Numbered from the stretch's first letter, positions 10,801 through 22,154 are shown. The stretch: DNA of 64,000 nucleotides from Hyparrhenia diplandra (GCA_015847255.1 JADLZK010012226.1:219399-283398); one strand, 5' to 3'. Translations and numbers: made by a program. The notes: generated from the sequence alone by a model not told the origin.

Positions 10801-11640
10801 GATGTGCGACGCCAATACCCCGACGGGCGAAGCCGGGTGTCCGAGGGTGAGACCCTTAGGAAGGGAGAAGGGAGCGCTCCGTAAGTCGCCGCGGAGGAGC
10901 ATAACGCGATGCCGGGTCGGTACCGCAGTGTCAAGGTATATCTTCTCCCTTGGCAGGCTTTTTCGCCCTTGATCGCCTCCTCTTGCTAACTTGATTTGGG
11001 TGCTCGCCGCTAGACGCTGAGAAGGTCCGAACCGAGGGCCGTGAACACCGCGCCACGCTTTTGCCAGGGCCGGAGCAGAGCGTCGTCGCATTGAGAGCCG
11101 GAAGAAGCCCCCCGCCGGACTTCATCCGCCGCTTTGGGCGACAACCCGAGGTTGGCCCTCGGCCCCTTGGCCCGCTTGAGCGCCGTGGGTGGCTACCTCA
11201 GTCCGAGCCCGGAACGCCTTCCGTCCCGGCGGCGGGCGTGTATGGCCGTCGCTTCTCTCACTTCCCGATGAAGTCCGAGACGTTGGGCGGCGCTGCGGGT
11301 GGCTTCTTCTTCGGCTCGACGACGAGGAGGTGGTCGATCCCGCCGAGAGGGATGCTAACACGCCGCCAAGACCCGTGAGCATACACCTTCGTGGATGGCG
11401 CCGCGACCCGGTTGACCTCCCGTTTCGAGGGCGAGGTGTGCCCTCCGTACTCCCCCATAGAGTCAACCTATGAGGCGGATACGGAAATGTTGGATGCCAT
11501 CTCCGGTGACACGCCGACGGCTCCGACGCCACCCTCGGGGGAAGCCACCGCCGAGGATGTTGCCCGCCGTTGCTTCCACGTCGGCCGGTCCCACGCAGGC
11601 AGGTGGACGAGGCCCACGCCGCCCCCTCGACTTCTCCTTG
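7864..11640 (+). pseudogene. Antisense extra gene of the retrotransposon ('putative gypsy type transposon' domain)
   Basis: The frame starts with MALASVAAMAMKEV at 7864. After a frame change the family's conserved block appears: GYVVSPMDLHRRGFGMPAGR and then FIRAILHHYDAELHH (about 8053-8160). It continues in another frame with AAIFVTLVRDSLGIEPHWDL (about 8178-8238), then GWQDRWFYLHNDG (about 8405-8445) and VVAAFHRRRVPPM (about 8585-8625). This is the plant domain known as Transposase_28 or 'putative gypsy type transposon', despite its name not a proven transposase. Downstream to about 11640 the frame is GC-rich and ambiguous. Possible short introns, for example a GTATAT donor near 10936 with a CTAG acceptor near 11011, suggest a spliced transcript. 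The gene runs convergent to pol, tail to tail. At least three frame breaks lie in the conserved part. The 3' end is approximate. Confidence 0.8.
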
Positions 11641-12137
11641 TACGAAAAAGTTAAGTTTGTGAGAAGGTTGTACATAACGACAATCTTTGCCCGAGGTCCG
11701 TGGGCCTCGGCAGTGTATTTTATGCTTGTTGCGTTCCTCAAATTTCTCGCTCATTGTGTGGCCGTGTCGCTTGCTTTCTCCGCTCGCGAGATAGTGAACA
11801 TGGATGCCACGGGGGCGGTCCATACCGGGTGCCACTAGGGCGGTCCGTTTGCCTCGGCTATCTCACTTAGGATTTGTGCGTGCGCGACCTTCGCAGCCTT
11901 AAACGATCAATTAGAGTGTGCGCAAGAAAACTTTTTTTCCTTGAAAAAAAAAGTTTTGAAAAAGAAAGGAGAGGGTCCCCCCAAGGGGTCCGCCATATAG
12001 CCCCCGAGGGAGTTTTAGTCTTGTGCCGGACGAGGCTAAGACTCCTTTAAGGTATGCACGAGAAGCACTTTTTCATAAAAGATGTAGATCTTTATTGAGC
12101 GAAAAAAAACACATGTGTTTGACTTCTAGTGCGGAAT
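11641..12137. other. Tail-to-tail gap between antisense gene and pol
   Basis: About 500 bp with A/T-runs near 11930-11960 and no recognised domain. Both transcripts would end here, so it should hold the antisense gene's poly(A) site and the end of pol. Confidence 0.45.
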
Positions 12138-13290
12138 TTAAGGGTAGAAGCGACGTAGGTGTTCTATGTTCCAAGCGTTGGAGTAGACTTCGCCCTTCTC
12201 GTTCTTCGACTTGTAGGTCCCGCCTTAGTATTTTGGGCGATGAAATAAGGCCCTTCGGGGTGGTGGCGTGAGCTTGTGGCGCCCTTTGTTGTCCTCTTCA
12301 CCGAGTGCGGGTCGTTGACTTGGAACTCCCGAGGCTTCGGGCCGCTGGCATGATACTTGCGTAGAGCTTGTTGGTATCTCGCCGAATTCGTGGCGCGACG
12401 CTCGGGCCTCATCGACTTGGTCAATGGAGTCTTGCCTTGCCTGGGCTCGGTTGCCTTGCTCGGTGTAGGCTCGCGCCCTCCGGGACCCGTATTCAATGTC
12501 TCAGGCAAGATCGGCCCCCATAGACTAGAAAAATGGGCTGAATCCCGCGGGCTTCGACTTTTCGCTCGAGGCTCCATAGAACCGACGGCAGTTCTCGTAC
12601 CATCTTTTCCCGTCTTGGTTTAGCTGATTGAAGATCCTCGGCTTGAGTCCTTGTAGGATCATGCCGTTGGCACGCTCCACTTGCCCGTTGGTCTTCGGGT
12701 GAGCTACGCCGAGGTGTCGACCGGATGCCATAGTCGTCACAAAAGTCGAGGAATTTCTTCCCCACGGTTGGTTCCGATGTCCGTGATGATGGAGTTCGGG
12801 ACTCCAAAACAGAAATGATATTCGTAAAGAATTTCACCGTTTCCTCCGCGGCGAGGGTTCACCACGGCTCGGGCTTCAATCCATTTGGAGAACTTGTCGA
12901 TGGCGACTAGGACATGAGTGTGTCCTCCAGGCGCCCCTTTCAGGGGTCCAATCATGTCGAGTCCCCATACTGCAAATGGCCATGTGAGAGGTATGGTTTG
13001 TGTGGTTTGTGCTGGGAGATGCGTCTGCGCGCGTAGAATTGGCACTCCTGCGTGCACGCACGACTTGATTCGCTGCCGCACCGCCAAGGGCCAATAAAAG
13101 CCTTGCCCGAAGACTTTACCGACTAGGGTCCCTGGGCGGCATGATGGCCACGATCCCCTCCTGGGTGTCCTCGAGTAATTCTTTGCCTTCACCGAGGGTA
13201 TGCCCCGCATGTATACTCCCCGAGGCTCCTCTCTTGTAGAGCTCTTTTTGTCTCCAATCGCTGAAGGATTTTGCCTTCGGGCCAATCGGG
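12138..13290 (-). pseudogene. Integrase of the Tat-type element, frameshifted
   Basis: DDE integrase, last domain of pol. In order on the minus strand: the end of the zinc domain (GQGFYWPLAVRQRIKSCVHA, about 13060-13120), core with the first Asp in VWGLDMIGPL (about 12945-12975) and KFSKWIEA, second Asp in IITDIGTN (about 12770-12800), and the catalytic Glu in NGQVERANGMI (about 12655-12690). The C-terminal part has RYQQALRKYHA (about 12340-12375) and ends SNAWNIEHLRRFYP with a TAA at 12138-12140. All three catalytic acids are visible, but the core and the Glu block are in different frames and the C-terminus is split again. It would insert the DNA copy into the host genome if intact. Confidence 0.85.
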
Positions 13291-13339
13291 CGAGCCTCGG
13301 CCTTATCCTCGGGTAGTTCCCCTGGGTGAGGTACTCTAC

Positions 13340-13990
13340 CGGGGTGGGTCGCTTCTAGTCGGGTCTTGGTCAATCACCATGGCTTCGGTAGCGGTTTGCT
13401 CTGAGTCGCTTCGTGAGCCCCCGAGGGTGTTTCGAACGAATGTACTTAACCGAGGGTTCGTTGAGATCTCGGTGAGGACGTCGGGGGAACGGTACCGGGT
13501 CCCTCGCGACCTTGGCGAAGTTCGTCCGCGCTTCGTTGTAACGCCTCGGTGTGTGCTTGTGCTCAAGCCCGTGGAACTTTTTCCTCCGCTTATGCGACTT
13601 CGGCAATATGCCTCTATCTTGGGGTCGTGGCATGCCAAGGCCTTCATGACTTGATCAATGACCGATTCGCGAATCCCCTCGGTTTCCGGCCGTTTGATTC
13701 GAGGTCCGCCCGCGATCCGAGACCGTTGACCATAGATTTTGGCGACGTTGTTGGAGGTGGGAAATGCAACCGGATGGCATTTTGTGTGCACCCGAGGGGT
13801 GAGATAAAGAGCAAACCGCTCCGCACTCGCCCGTCATTATGGATCCGTCAAAGTACATGGTCCAAAGACTCGCCCGATGGGGCCGGAAGCCGCGTGTCAC
13901 CCACGGCCCACAAAGTCGGCGTGACTTGAGACTTGATCGCCTTTGCGAGGCAAGAATGATATAGTTTCGCCCATGAGTTCCACCGCCCAC
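13340..13990 (-). pseudogene. RNase H domain of the Tat-type element, frameshifted
   Basis: The RNase H fold starts at WTMYFDGSIM (about 13835-13865, with the first catalytic Asp). It continues with PTTSPKSM/FPTSNNVAKIYG (about 13740-13770), then VIDQVMKALACHDPKIEAYC (about 13600-13660) and THRGVTTKRGRTS (about 13525-13560). The blocks alternate between two frames, so at least two indels are present. The domain would remove RNA from the RNA-DNA hybrid during reverse transcription. It sits between RT and integrase, as in all Ty3/gypsy elements. Confidence 0.8.
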
Positions 13991-14399
13991 TTCGCCACTC
14001 TTCCCGTGGCCTCTCGGTGCTCGAGAATTTCCCCGAGGAGGAACAAGGATACCACGACAACCGGGTGCGCGAGGAAGTAGTGACGGTTTCCTTCGCGCCG
14101 CGACGATGGCGCATAAACAGCCTCTCGTGATCTCGCGAGTATCGAGTCTTTGTGGTCTGAAAGCACTTCACCGAAGTAAACGGGACGTTGAACTGGCAAC
14201 ATGTGCCCCTCTTCCCGACGCTCAACTACAACGACCACGCTGACCACTTGAGTAGTGGCCGTGGACGTATAAGAGCAGGGTTTCTCCCCGGATTTGGTGG
14301 CACTAGGATCGGGTGGGTTTGTTAGGAGCTTGAGGTTGCCGAGGGCTTCCTCGGCCTCGGGTCCGTGCAAAGCGCCTCGGTCTTGCGAAGGAGCCGATA

Positions 14400-15140
14400 G
14401 AGGGGGAGGCCCTTTTCCCCGAGGCGTGAGATGAAACCTTAATGAAGCCAGGCAGCCCATGACCTTCGAACTCCCTTGAGATCTTGGATTGGACCTATCT
14501 TGGTGATTGCATCAACCTTGGTTGGGTTTGCCTCGATGCCTCGCTAGAGACGATGAAGCCCGGCCAAAGATCCCTCCGGGGACCCCAAACACGCATTTTT
14601 TGGGGATTGAGTTTGACTCCCTTCTTGTTTAGGCACCGAAGGTTTTCCCGAGGTCACCCACGAGGTTTGCGTTTTTCTTGGACTTGACCACTATATCGTC
14701 GACATAGGCTTCCACGGTCCTCCCGATGAGCTCCCGAAGATGATTTGTGTGCATCGCCTGGTATGTTGCCCCGCCGTTCCTCAACCCGAAGGGCATTGTG
14801 AGGTAGCAATACATCCCGGGGGGGTTATGAATGAAGTCGCGAGCTGGTCGGACTCTTTTTCATTTTGATTTGATGGTAACCGGAATATGCTTTTGGTCGA
14901 TTCGAGGCAAAGGAAAGGGAACTTTTGGCATGCTTTGTTGAGACTAGTGTAGTCCACACACATCCGCCATTTCCCATTCTTTTTCTCTACTAAGATAGGA
15001 TTAGCTAACCACTCGTGGTGGAATACTTCTTTTATAAATCCCGCCTCCCGTAGCTTGTGGATCTCCTCGCGATGATCTTTTCGCTGGCGTTATCGAACGG
15101 CGCAAGCGCCGCATGACCGGCTTTGAGCCCTACGATGTCT
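14400..15140 (-). pseudogene. Reverse transcriptase domain of the Tat-type element, frameshifted
   Basis: RT blocks read on the minus strand: CVDYTSLNKACQKFP near 14920-14962, YCYLTMPFGLRNGGATYQAM near 14755-14812, and the catalytic box AYVDDIVVKSKK near 14675-14710. The block after YVDD continues to about 14629. The two catalytic Asp residues of YVDD are present. Three or more frames are needed to read the domain, so no active enzyme can be translated from this sequence as given. The interval 13990-14400 holds the RT-RNase H connection and is poorly readable. Confidence 0.85.
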
Positions 15141-15449
15141 AGGGAGTGCTCGGCAACATCCCCCGATATGCCCTAAGATGTCGAGGGTCCCCATGCAAAC
15201 GCCTTGGCGTTCGCGACGGAGGAAGTCGACGCAGCACCGCTTCCTATTTCTCGGATCCAGCCCAGCTTATGGTCGCCAGCCTTCTCCTTCGTTGTTTGGG
15301 GATCAAGCTGGATCTTCTTGGTGCCCGAGGAGGGCTCGAAGGTCCCGACGGGCGTTGGGCTCGGCATCATCGGATCTCGCCGGCTCTTCGCGTCGGCAAT
15401 GAGTGCCTCGGCAATGGCGAGCGCCGACGTACTCCACGCCCCTACGTCG

Positions 15450-15990
15450 CACTCATATGCATGATGGTGCGAGGGGCCGGGCCGTGATGACGCCCTTCGC
15501 CCCGCATCTTGAGCTTGAGGTAGGTGTACTGGACTCCGCCATGAATTTGGCGTAGAAGGCCGCTTCCCAGGAGTGCGTGGTATGTACCCCGGACCCCGAG
15601 GATCTTAAAAGTGAGGGTCTCTTGTCCTCGAAGTTCGAGGGGTCCTCAAACGCAGGCCGGCAGTCAATCCGCCCGAGGGGCTTTAGTTGCTTGCTGCGGG
15701 GACGACGCCGTTGAATACCGGCCCCCCGGCGGATCTTGGACTTGTCCACCCCAAGGAGGTCGAGTGTTTCTTCGTAGATGAGGTTGAGGCTGCTCCCACC
15801 ATCCATGAGGACCTTGGTGAGTCGAAAGTATTGGCAATGATGGGATCCACCACCAATGGATAAGCCCCGGTTTGGAATGTGCCGAGGATGATCCGATTGG
15901 TCAAAGGTGATGGCCTCGATCCGACCATTTGCGCAGCCTTCGATCGCCGGGCTCGGCTATGCGTATACCTCCCGTCGCTCCTTCTTGCGC
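15450..15990 (-). pseudogene. Retropepsin (protease) domain of the Tat-type element
   Basis: It opens with YPLVVDPIIANT (about 15830-15865). After a frame change comes the active-site region VLMDGGSSLNLIYEETLDLL (about 15745-15810), in which the usual D-T/S-G triad reads D-G-G. D-G-G is the normal form in this Tat subgroup as I know it. YAKFMAE near 15540 and GVITA near 15480 close the domain. It would cut the Gag-Pol polyprotein. The frame from 15806 to 15453 is open for 117 codons, one of the longer intact stretches of this element. Confidence 0.8.
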
Positions 15991-15999
15991 CGCCGCACC

Positions 16000-18350
16000 A
16001 ACATGTTGTTGCCGTGTTGCCGAAGATCATGAAGCAGCTTGTTCACCTTCGAAACCCTTGTTGCCCTCGGCACTACCCTCAGCGCCTTCTTCCTCTTCTT
16101 CTTCAGAATGGCCTTGAGTTTGGCGGTGCTTTGCGCACGCTTTGCACTCCTCGAGGGTGTGCTTGACCGAAACCGTGGATTCGCATGGCTTTGAGCATGC
16201 CGTCGAAGGTCTTGTGACGGGGGGGGCCCCTTGCGGCCGACCGCAGCCCACCATGTCCTCATCATCACCGTTGAGGGCTTGGCCCTTGCCTTTGCGACTC
16301 TTGTCCTTCTTCTTCTTTTTCTTGTTTTCCCGAGGTTGGGAACCCTTTGGGCTCCTCCTCCTTGCTTTTCCTTTGCCCGAGCCCCGATTGAACAGCCCCG
16401 ACGGCCTCCTCTCCACTAGCAAACTTGGTGGCGATGTCCATGAGCTCGCTCACCTCGGTTGGAGTCCGCCGCCCCAGCCTTCTTCACGAGATCTCGGCAA
16501 GTGGTGCCGCCAAGAAGGCCCCTATGACGCCCGAATCCGCCACGCTAGGGAGCTCGGTCCGTTGCTTGAGAAGCGCCTGACATAGTCGCGCCAGGACTCG
16601 GTCGGATTTCGCCGGCAGCTCGAGGTCCCATGAGTTACCCGCGAGGTAATGCCCCGGAAGTTACTCGAAGGTTCTACCAAGTCCGCCCGCTTGATATGAG
16701 GTCGGTGGAAGATGTCCACCCAAGCTCTAGCGGACTCCTGAGAGACAGGGCAAATTTTCGATTATTACTTTGTCATCAGTGTGCTCCCCTCGCAAACCGG
16801 CATGCCGCCCTGATAGTCGTCCGCCCACACCTCGGGACGAAGCCCCGTGTACTCTCGAGGTGGCCGGGTGGCCCGCCGCGTGGGAGCGGTGCCCCTCCCG
16901 ATGTCCCTTGTGAAGGCCCGAGGCCCGGTGGATCGGGGGAGTACCCCCGGCCCCCCCGGCCGTGCGAGCGCCCTCCACGGCCGGCCGCCCGAGGTGAGCC
17001 GCCTCGGGCGAGCCTCCCCGTCGTCGCTCGATCTCATCCCCCGAGGTCGGGCGCTGGCTGCGTTTTGACGTGGTCTTATGCGCTCTTGCATCGGCGGTTG
17101 CTTCGTTGTCATCTAGGCGTTCCTCGAACCGCCTTGTCGAGGCTCGCTTTGATTAGGCCTGGACGGAGTCACGCCGACTTCACCCGCACTCTTCGTCGTC
17201 GCGGACGCTACGCCCCGATCCGGAAGCCGGAGCTCTCCGCCTCGCTGTACGGCCGCTTTGTCAAGCGAGTTGTCGGCGCTCCTCGCTGATGCGCCTACCC
17301 TCGGGCGCTGGAGGGCTCGGGCATTCGTACTAGCATGGCGGCGGCCGCCACATTGAGGTCGGCTCATAAACGGGGGGCCGCGGCGCCCGGGAGTGAGGTA
17401 CCCGGCTGGTCCGCCGCCTCTGCCTATGAGCCCGAGGTGCTCGGGCGCTTGCTCGCCGGGCGCTTGCTCCCCTTTGATGTTCCGCTTCCGGGCCGCCGCA
17501 GCCGCTGGACTCGCCGATCCGATCTTAGATCCCGCAGCCGCGCTCGGGCCGCAGCGGTGGCGCCGCTATCGGCCGGATCGGGCGGAAGCCGCCGGTGTCG
17601 GGGCTCGCCGCGGCGGTATGTCCGCATCCTTCGCCGGAGACGCCGTTGAATCGGGGCTATCTTGAGGCGGATTTCTCGACGCTCAAGCATTCTTCGGGTC
17701 ATAGTAGTCATCCGCCGCCGGGTACTGAAAGTGCCGAACGCCAGAGGAAGTTCCTCGCTCTCCGGACGAGTGAGTCCGTGACGACCGTGCCCAAAACTCG
17801 CGCTCGATGAGAGGCGCCGTTGATCGGTCCGCGTAAAGATCCTTCCGAGGATACGCCGTCCGAAAGTGATTGTCCATGGGATAGCGCCTCCGCATGGGGT
17901 ATGGGTCCGGGCCCGGCACGCTCGCGCGGTTCGACCGTCTCCCGCCGCTGCGGATTCACCGATTCCTTCCAAAGACTCACCGAGGTGGATGGGTCTTCCC
18001 GACGACAGGGTTTCGGGTATTCGCCACGGCGGGCGCCGTATGGATCTTCCCGCCAGGGTTCGGAGCCCTCCCGCCGCAGTCGGGCACCGACGCCGCCGAC
18101 GGATTGTGAATCCGCCTTGATGCGCCCGCGGCGCCGTGGGTCCGCCTTGCCGCCGCGCCGATCGCGGATGATGGCACGCCGCGGCGACAGCGTTCCTCCT
18201 TTCAAACGGCATGTCTCGTGTATGGATCACCGCAGTTGTGGCCGAGCGCCACGAATGCCGTCCAAGAACAAGCAGGTGTCCGCTGAGCCGTGGTTCGGCA
18301 GCGTGGTGGAAACGAAGGTGGAAACTCCATGAGGCCCGACGACATGCGAG
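16000..18350 (-). pseudogene. Gag of the Tat-type element, broken
   Basis: The core is readable at 16000-16760. In order on the minus strand: VIIENLPCLSGVR/QESARAW near 16730-16770, IKRADLVEPSSNFRGIT near 16640-16700, NPTESWRDYVRRFS near 16570-16615, VIGAFLAAPLA near 16500-16530, and the hinge ELMDIATKFASGEEAVGAVQ near 16390-16450. A lysine-rich linker follows, then HTLEECKACAK near 16140. These are typical Tat gag blocks (retrotransposon gag domain plus basic tail). The N-terminal half, 16760-18350, is GC-rich and only loosely readable. Several frames are needed. The protein would form the particle and package RNA. Confidence 0.75.
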
Positions 18351-18360
18351 CTGCACACGC

Positions 18361-18380
18361 GCCCTACCCGGGCGCGCCAA
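18361..18380 (-). other. Primer-binding site of the Tat-type element
   Basis: Read on the minus strand just inside the 5' LTR the sequence is TTGGCGCGCCCGGGTAGGGC. This matches the TTGGCGCGCCxGGTAGGG type of site common in Tat-lineage elements of grasses, with one extra G/C. It fixes the orientation of the element as minus. Confidence 0.65.
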
Positions 18381-18384
18381 CCGG

Positions 18385-19715
18385 GCCGGGCGTTCCGAGA
18401 ACCGGGGTGCTCGTGCCGCAATAAAGAATTTATATGCCGTGTGCCCTCCTCCCCGATGGCGTAGCGCAAGATGGACACCCGACACGGCCGGTAGTTTATC
18501 CGGGTTCAAAGCCAATCTGGGCCCCTACGTCCAGCGGGTGTGTCTCGCCAGGTTACTCGCTGGCCAAAGGTGAGCTTGTAGTAGGGGTTACAAGCGGGTG
18601 CAAGGGAGAGACGCTGGTCTCAAGCCCCACGATCGTGGGGTTGTGGTGGTGGTGGTGGATGCTTTTCTCCGCGGCGGATCGAAAATCACCGATCGGAAAA
18701 ATCCTCCCTTCTAATGGGGGCATTACTTCCCTTTTATAGAGGGAAGAGAGAAGTAATGTTTACATAGGTGGATGCCTAGGTGGCTAATTCCCCGAGGCTA
18801 TTCTCGCTGCATGTGCGCGGCCGAGGGTTGGTTGGCTTGGGGCCGCTGATGAAGACACGCGGCCCCGATCCGATGATGGACGCCGCCCCCCGGTACGCCC
18901 CGAGGATCTGCGGGGGCGCGCCCTCACGGGGCCCGCATGGCGAGGGGGTCCCGCGGGTTACCGCTATGCGTGTCGTGAGCCCAGGGTCCGCCTAACGCGG
19001 GCGTCTTGGCGGTGCTTTGAAAATGAATAGTGTCATCCCGTTTCCCGTGGCCGGGTGGGCGAATACGCCACCGGTTCAGCCTTGTGTCCCATCAATCGGA
19101 TTGGGAAGCTGATTCGGCAGCCGATTTGACTAGGCGTAATCGATGGCGCCGGCGCCTCGTCGCCGCGGGCAACCGCATTGAATGCGGCGGTTTCCCTTCT
19201 CCGACGGAACCTCCCATGCCCGAAGGTAGGCGCACTCGGGTGAGTCAAGGGGCTACCTCGCCCGAGGATGGAGAGTCGGGTCTCCTCGGGCGAGGCGAGA
19301 TTTTGCGCCCGAGGGTAGTGAGCTAGGCCACCCTGATTTAGGTGAGATTTCTCCCGGACGGGGTGAGCTAGGCCGCCCGTGAAACGGAGATTCCGGGCTT
19401 AGCCCGTGCCTTGGTTCGGCCAGATAACGGAGCCCGGTCATCGTCTTTGTAAAGGTTCATGACCTTGTCCTTCGTGAGCGTGAAGAAGAGCTCTTTCGCC
19501 GCGGGTGACCCGCTTGGGCCGCTTGTGGCCGCCCTTAGGGGCCCATAATTCCGCCGTTATGTATACGCCATGGCTTTTGGTTCCTCGTCCATCGTCCGCC
19601 GGGGCCGCCCTCTTATGCGGGATGATAGCGTAATTAGGTTTTACCGGGCCTTGACAGCCGGGCTGGATTCTCGTTGTTTGAGAATGTCTCGGCCCAATAT
19701 TTTAGGTCCTCGACA
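18385..19715 (-). repeat. 5' LTR of the Tat-type element
   Basis: About 1331 bp, the partner of 5224-6560. The promoter region lies toward 19715 and the end toward the primer-binding site. It begins TGTCGAGGAC on the minus strand. The inner edge is GCCGGGCGTTCC on the plus strand. Many GC-rich indels separate it from the 3' LTR. Confidence 0.85.
18731..18739 (-). promoter_or_regulatory. TATA box of the 5' LTR
   Basis: The minus strand reads TATAAAAG in the context CCTCTATAAAAGG. It lies about 980 bp into the LTR, leaving about 350 bp for R-U5. The same box is kept in the other LTR at 5552-5559, which supports it as the LTR promoter. Confidence 0.6.
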
Positions 19716-20459
19716 TACAAAGATCCAAATTCTAACTTTTCTCGACATTAGGTTTTAAATTTTTGCCAACTAAACAAGGCCTACAACTGAAAATATTAGA
19801 CAAACGAACCATCTAAGAACCATATAAGATGCTACGGAGTATGTTGTTTACAGGGCTCCAGGCACGACTGAGAAAAAAATCATCAATACACTTAGATACA
19901 TGTCTAAAAAAATTAATCCCTCAAAATTTAAGCGGAAGAAGCATAATATTTGCTTATTAGCGTCTGAAAAGACGCATGGTTGTTAGCCTTTGTTTGAGTA
20001 CAAAAATTTAATCCCTCGTTTGTTTTACAGCACCACATAAGAACTCCACCAAACATCACAAATGGAACTGGAGTGGAGTGTCGGCCACGTCGGCCCGTGA
20101 AAAAAGAGGTGACTGGCTCACGGGATGGTCGATGCAATTCCGATGCAATTCCCTGATCTTGCCTTTGGCAGTCACCTCGGTCAGGGCGTACCGTGTGCGT
20201 GTGAAACCTGTGTTTAGTTAGGGGAAAAGGTGAAAAAAACACCGCTCAATTAAAAAGTCATCAGAAGACGCTTCGTTTGTTTGTGGAAACATTATCCTAC
20301 CATGGCGAAACTAGCTCAAAAGAATCGCCTCGCAACGCATATCTAAACTGTGCAATTAGTTTATTTTTTACCTACATTTATTACCTGGATACATGTGCCG
20401 CAAGATTTTAACGCGATGGAGAATCTTTTTTCAGATAAAGGAAATTTGGGAGAAATTTG
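19716..20459. other. Intergenic, fragment of a MITE end
   Basis: At 19755-19782 the sequence ends CCAACTAAACAAGGCC, which is the inverted form of the GGCCTTGTTTAG terminus of common grass MITEs. No partner end is found, so it may be a cut remnant beside the gypsy element. The rest is AT-rich with no frame of note. Confidence 0.4.
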
Positions 20460-20469
20460 GAAGCTCTGA

Positions 20470-21830
20470 ACAGGGCCGTCGCGTGAATCTCTCTCTTTAT
20501 TTCCCGTCCTCATTCCCCACTCCATTCCTCACCACTCACCAGCAGGCTCTCTACCACTCTCCTCTCCTCAACTCCTCCCTCCCTCCCAGCCACACCCACA
20601 CCCCGGAGAGTTCCAGCGAGAGCCGCCGCCCTCTGGCTCTGCTGAAGGCGTTGGCGGCACCACTCCTCTGTTGGCCGGCCATTACGCCCTCGCGCCTTAC
20701 CAAGTAAGCTGCAAGCCCTTGTTCTTCTTGACGATCCAAAGCTAGTGTTTTTAGTCGGCAATGGAGTCCACATATGTTCATCTCTGACATATTAGTTATA
20801 CTAAGGTCCAATGTGCACCTCTGGTTGCTTGACAATTTTCTTGAATACATTACACTTTTTTCCTGATTTTTTTTGAAATATATATGTGTTTATAATGTCA
20901 TCCGGCATTTTTGCATCTGAAAAATTACCCTGCCAAATTATTACATAATATTAGTCACTGCACACGTGAAGGAATTTTCTTCATAATTTGTCCTGCTCCT
21001 GTTGTTGTTGCTGCTGGCTTAGCGGGAGCGCTTGTGGTTTTGTGTTCTACTGTAACTAGAGGGGACTGCTGTGGTTTACTGGTTTCTATGTCAGGTTCAC
21101 ACATTCATCAGTTTTTTCTATAAACAATCAAAAAAAAAAGTCCACTTGCAATTAGCTTGTCAAAACATTTGAACCTGGTGTTTCTGGATCTGATGATTTC
21201 TGGTGTTCGATGCCTGTCATCATATCTTCCAATTTTAATTGCACTGATAACTTATTTAGCAGCTTCATTCCAACCAGGAACTCGGATTCGTCGGTTTCCC
21301 CAACCGGCGATAGAGATGGTCACACCAGCGGTCCAGGAGTGGGCACAGATGGTGCCCATTACAGTAGGGGGATACCCTCGACAACCCGCGGCGGAGCTTT
21401 TTCGGGCTGCTCTTCGCGTTTGTGGTAGCAAGCCTTTGGAGGGCATGTTTTGTTCTTTCTCTCACTTTTGATCAAAGCCAGACTCTGCAACTCGAGCAGC
21501 CAACTTCGGTCCCTCCCATGGCGAGGGACCAAGCTGGAATCCGCAAATGGACCTCCAAGATTGCGCCAGCCTGCCGCTCCGGCCTGCTCTACGTCCTGGA
21601 AGATGAACCCTGGGGTGGGGAGGGTGGTACTGGCTGGTGATGGGCCTCCGAGAGGGTTCATGGTGGGTATTCCAGTAAACTTCGTTTTTTGGCAGGCCAT
21701 CATATTCGTACCAGATTATCCTTCCCAAGAGCGTAATCATAGTCGAGGCTATCCTTGTCAAGATCTACAACAGGCAATGGCGCCGGCCTACAAATGCCGG
21801 GGGTTCAGGCGGGAACCCTGAAGTCCTAAA
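20470..21830 (+). pseudogene. Unrecognised gene-like unit, copy 1
   Basis: A CT-rich leader (20490-20600), a first exon-like GC-rich block ending at a GTAAGC donor near 20703, and a block resuming after TTTAGCAG near 21260 look like a plant gene. The downstream block reads FPQPAIEMVTPAVQEWAQ... and stops after 104 residues. A hydrophobic segment ILPKSVIIVEAILVKIYN appears in another frame near 21720. I do not recognise the family. Since the paralogue at 30170-31530 keeps the same arrangement with different frames open, it is either a decayed gene pair or a pair of non-coding transcripts. No function is proposed. Confidence 0.4.
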
Positions 21831-21844
21831 ATTACACACCGCCT

Positions 21845-22020
21845 GATCGTCTGTACCAAGGCGCAGCGCAAGTCCTTTTTTGGAGGTCCATGGCTACTTT
21901 GGAATGAAGTAGAGATCAACTTTGATAGTTGTAGCCATAACTTTCACCTTAGCTATGTGTTACATAAGCAGATCATGAAGTAGTTTGGCCTATATGTATG
22001 CATCGATTTCCCACCTTATT
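21845..22020 (+). pseudogene. Fragment resembling LINE endonuclease (copy 1)
   Basis: One frame reads ...FFGGPWLLWNEVEINFDSCS and on to FGLYVCIDFPPYSS. This resembles the L1-type endonuclease stretch of plant LINEs (SGGLxLLWN...SYSxNHI...GxYGxP). The same fragment lies at the same place in the paralogous copy (31574-31756), so it was present before the duplication. Only about 55 residues remain. Confidence 0.45.
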
Positions 22021-22154
22021 CATCGTAGCTTTGTCTTTGAGGCAGCATTGGGCACTCAACTATAGGCAGTAGAGAAATGTCAGTAATTTGGGTGGCCAAG
22101 TGCTCTGTTAGCCGTCTTTGATCCCAGGTCTAGCTTCTGCAGTGTCTTTAGATT

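Larger units (their letters stand above)
5224..19715 (-). mobile_element. Tat-lineage Ty3/gypsy LTR retrotransposon with an antisense extra gene
   Basis: A 14.5-kb element in minus orientation: 5' LTR 18385-19715, primer-binding site 18361-18380, gag, protease, RT, RNase H, integrase (ending 12138), then an antisense gene on the plus strand (7864 to about 11640), then 3' LTR 5224-6560. The order PR-RT-RH-INT defines Ty3/gypsy. The gag and pol wording, the TTGGCGCGCC primer site and the extra antisense frame fit the Tat lineage (the Grande/RIRE2/Cinful group). Every protein is interrupted by frame changes, so the copy is not autonomous as read. The outer LTR edge at 19715 ends in CGACA (TGTCG at the element's 5' end). 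The opposite edge, GCCGGGCGTTCCGAGA, lacks the usual TG/CA, and no 5-bp target duplication was found. Confidence 0.9.

Noticed and set aside
17424..18515. 363-codon minus-strand frame
   Set aside because: It crosses the primer-binding site and enters the LTR, and its content is Arg-rich without gag blocks. The real gag core is further left, so this frame is not taken as the gag start.
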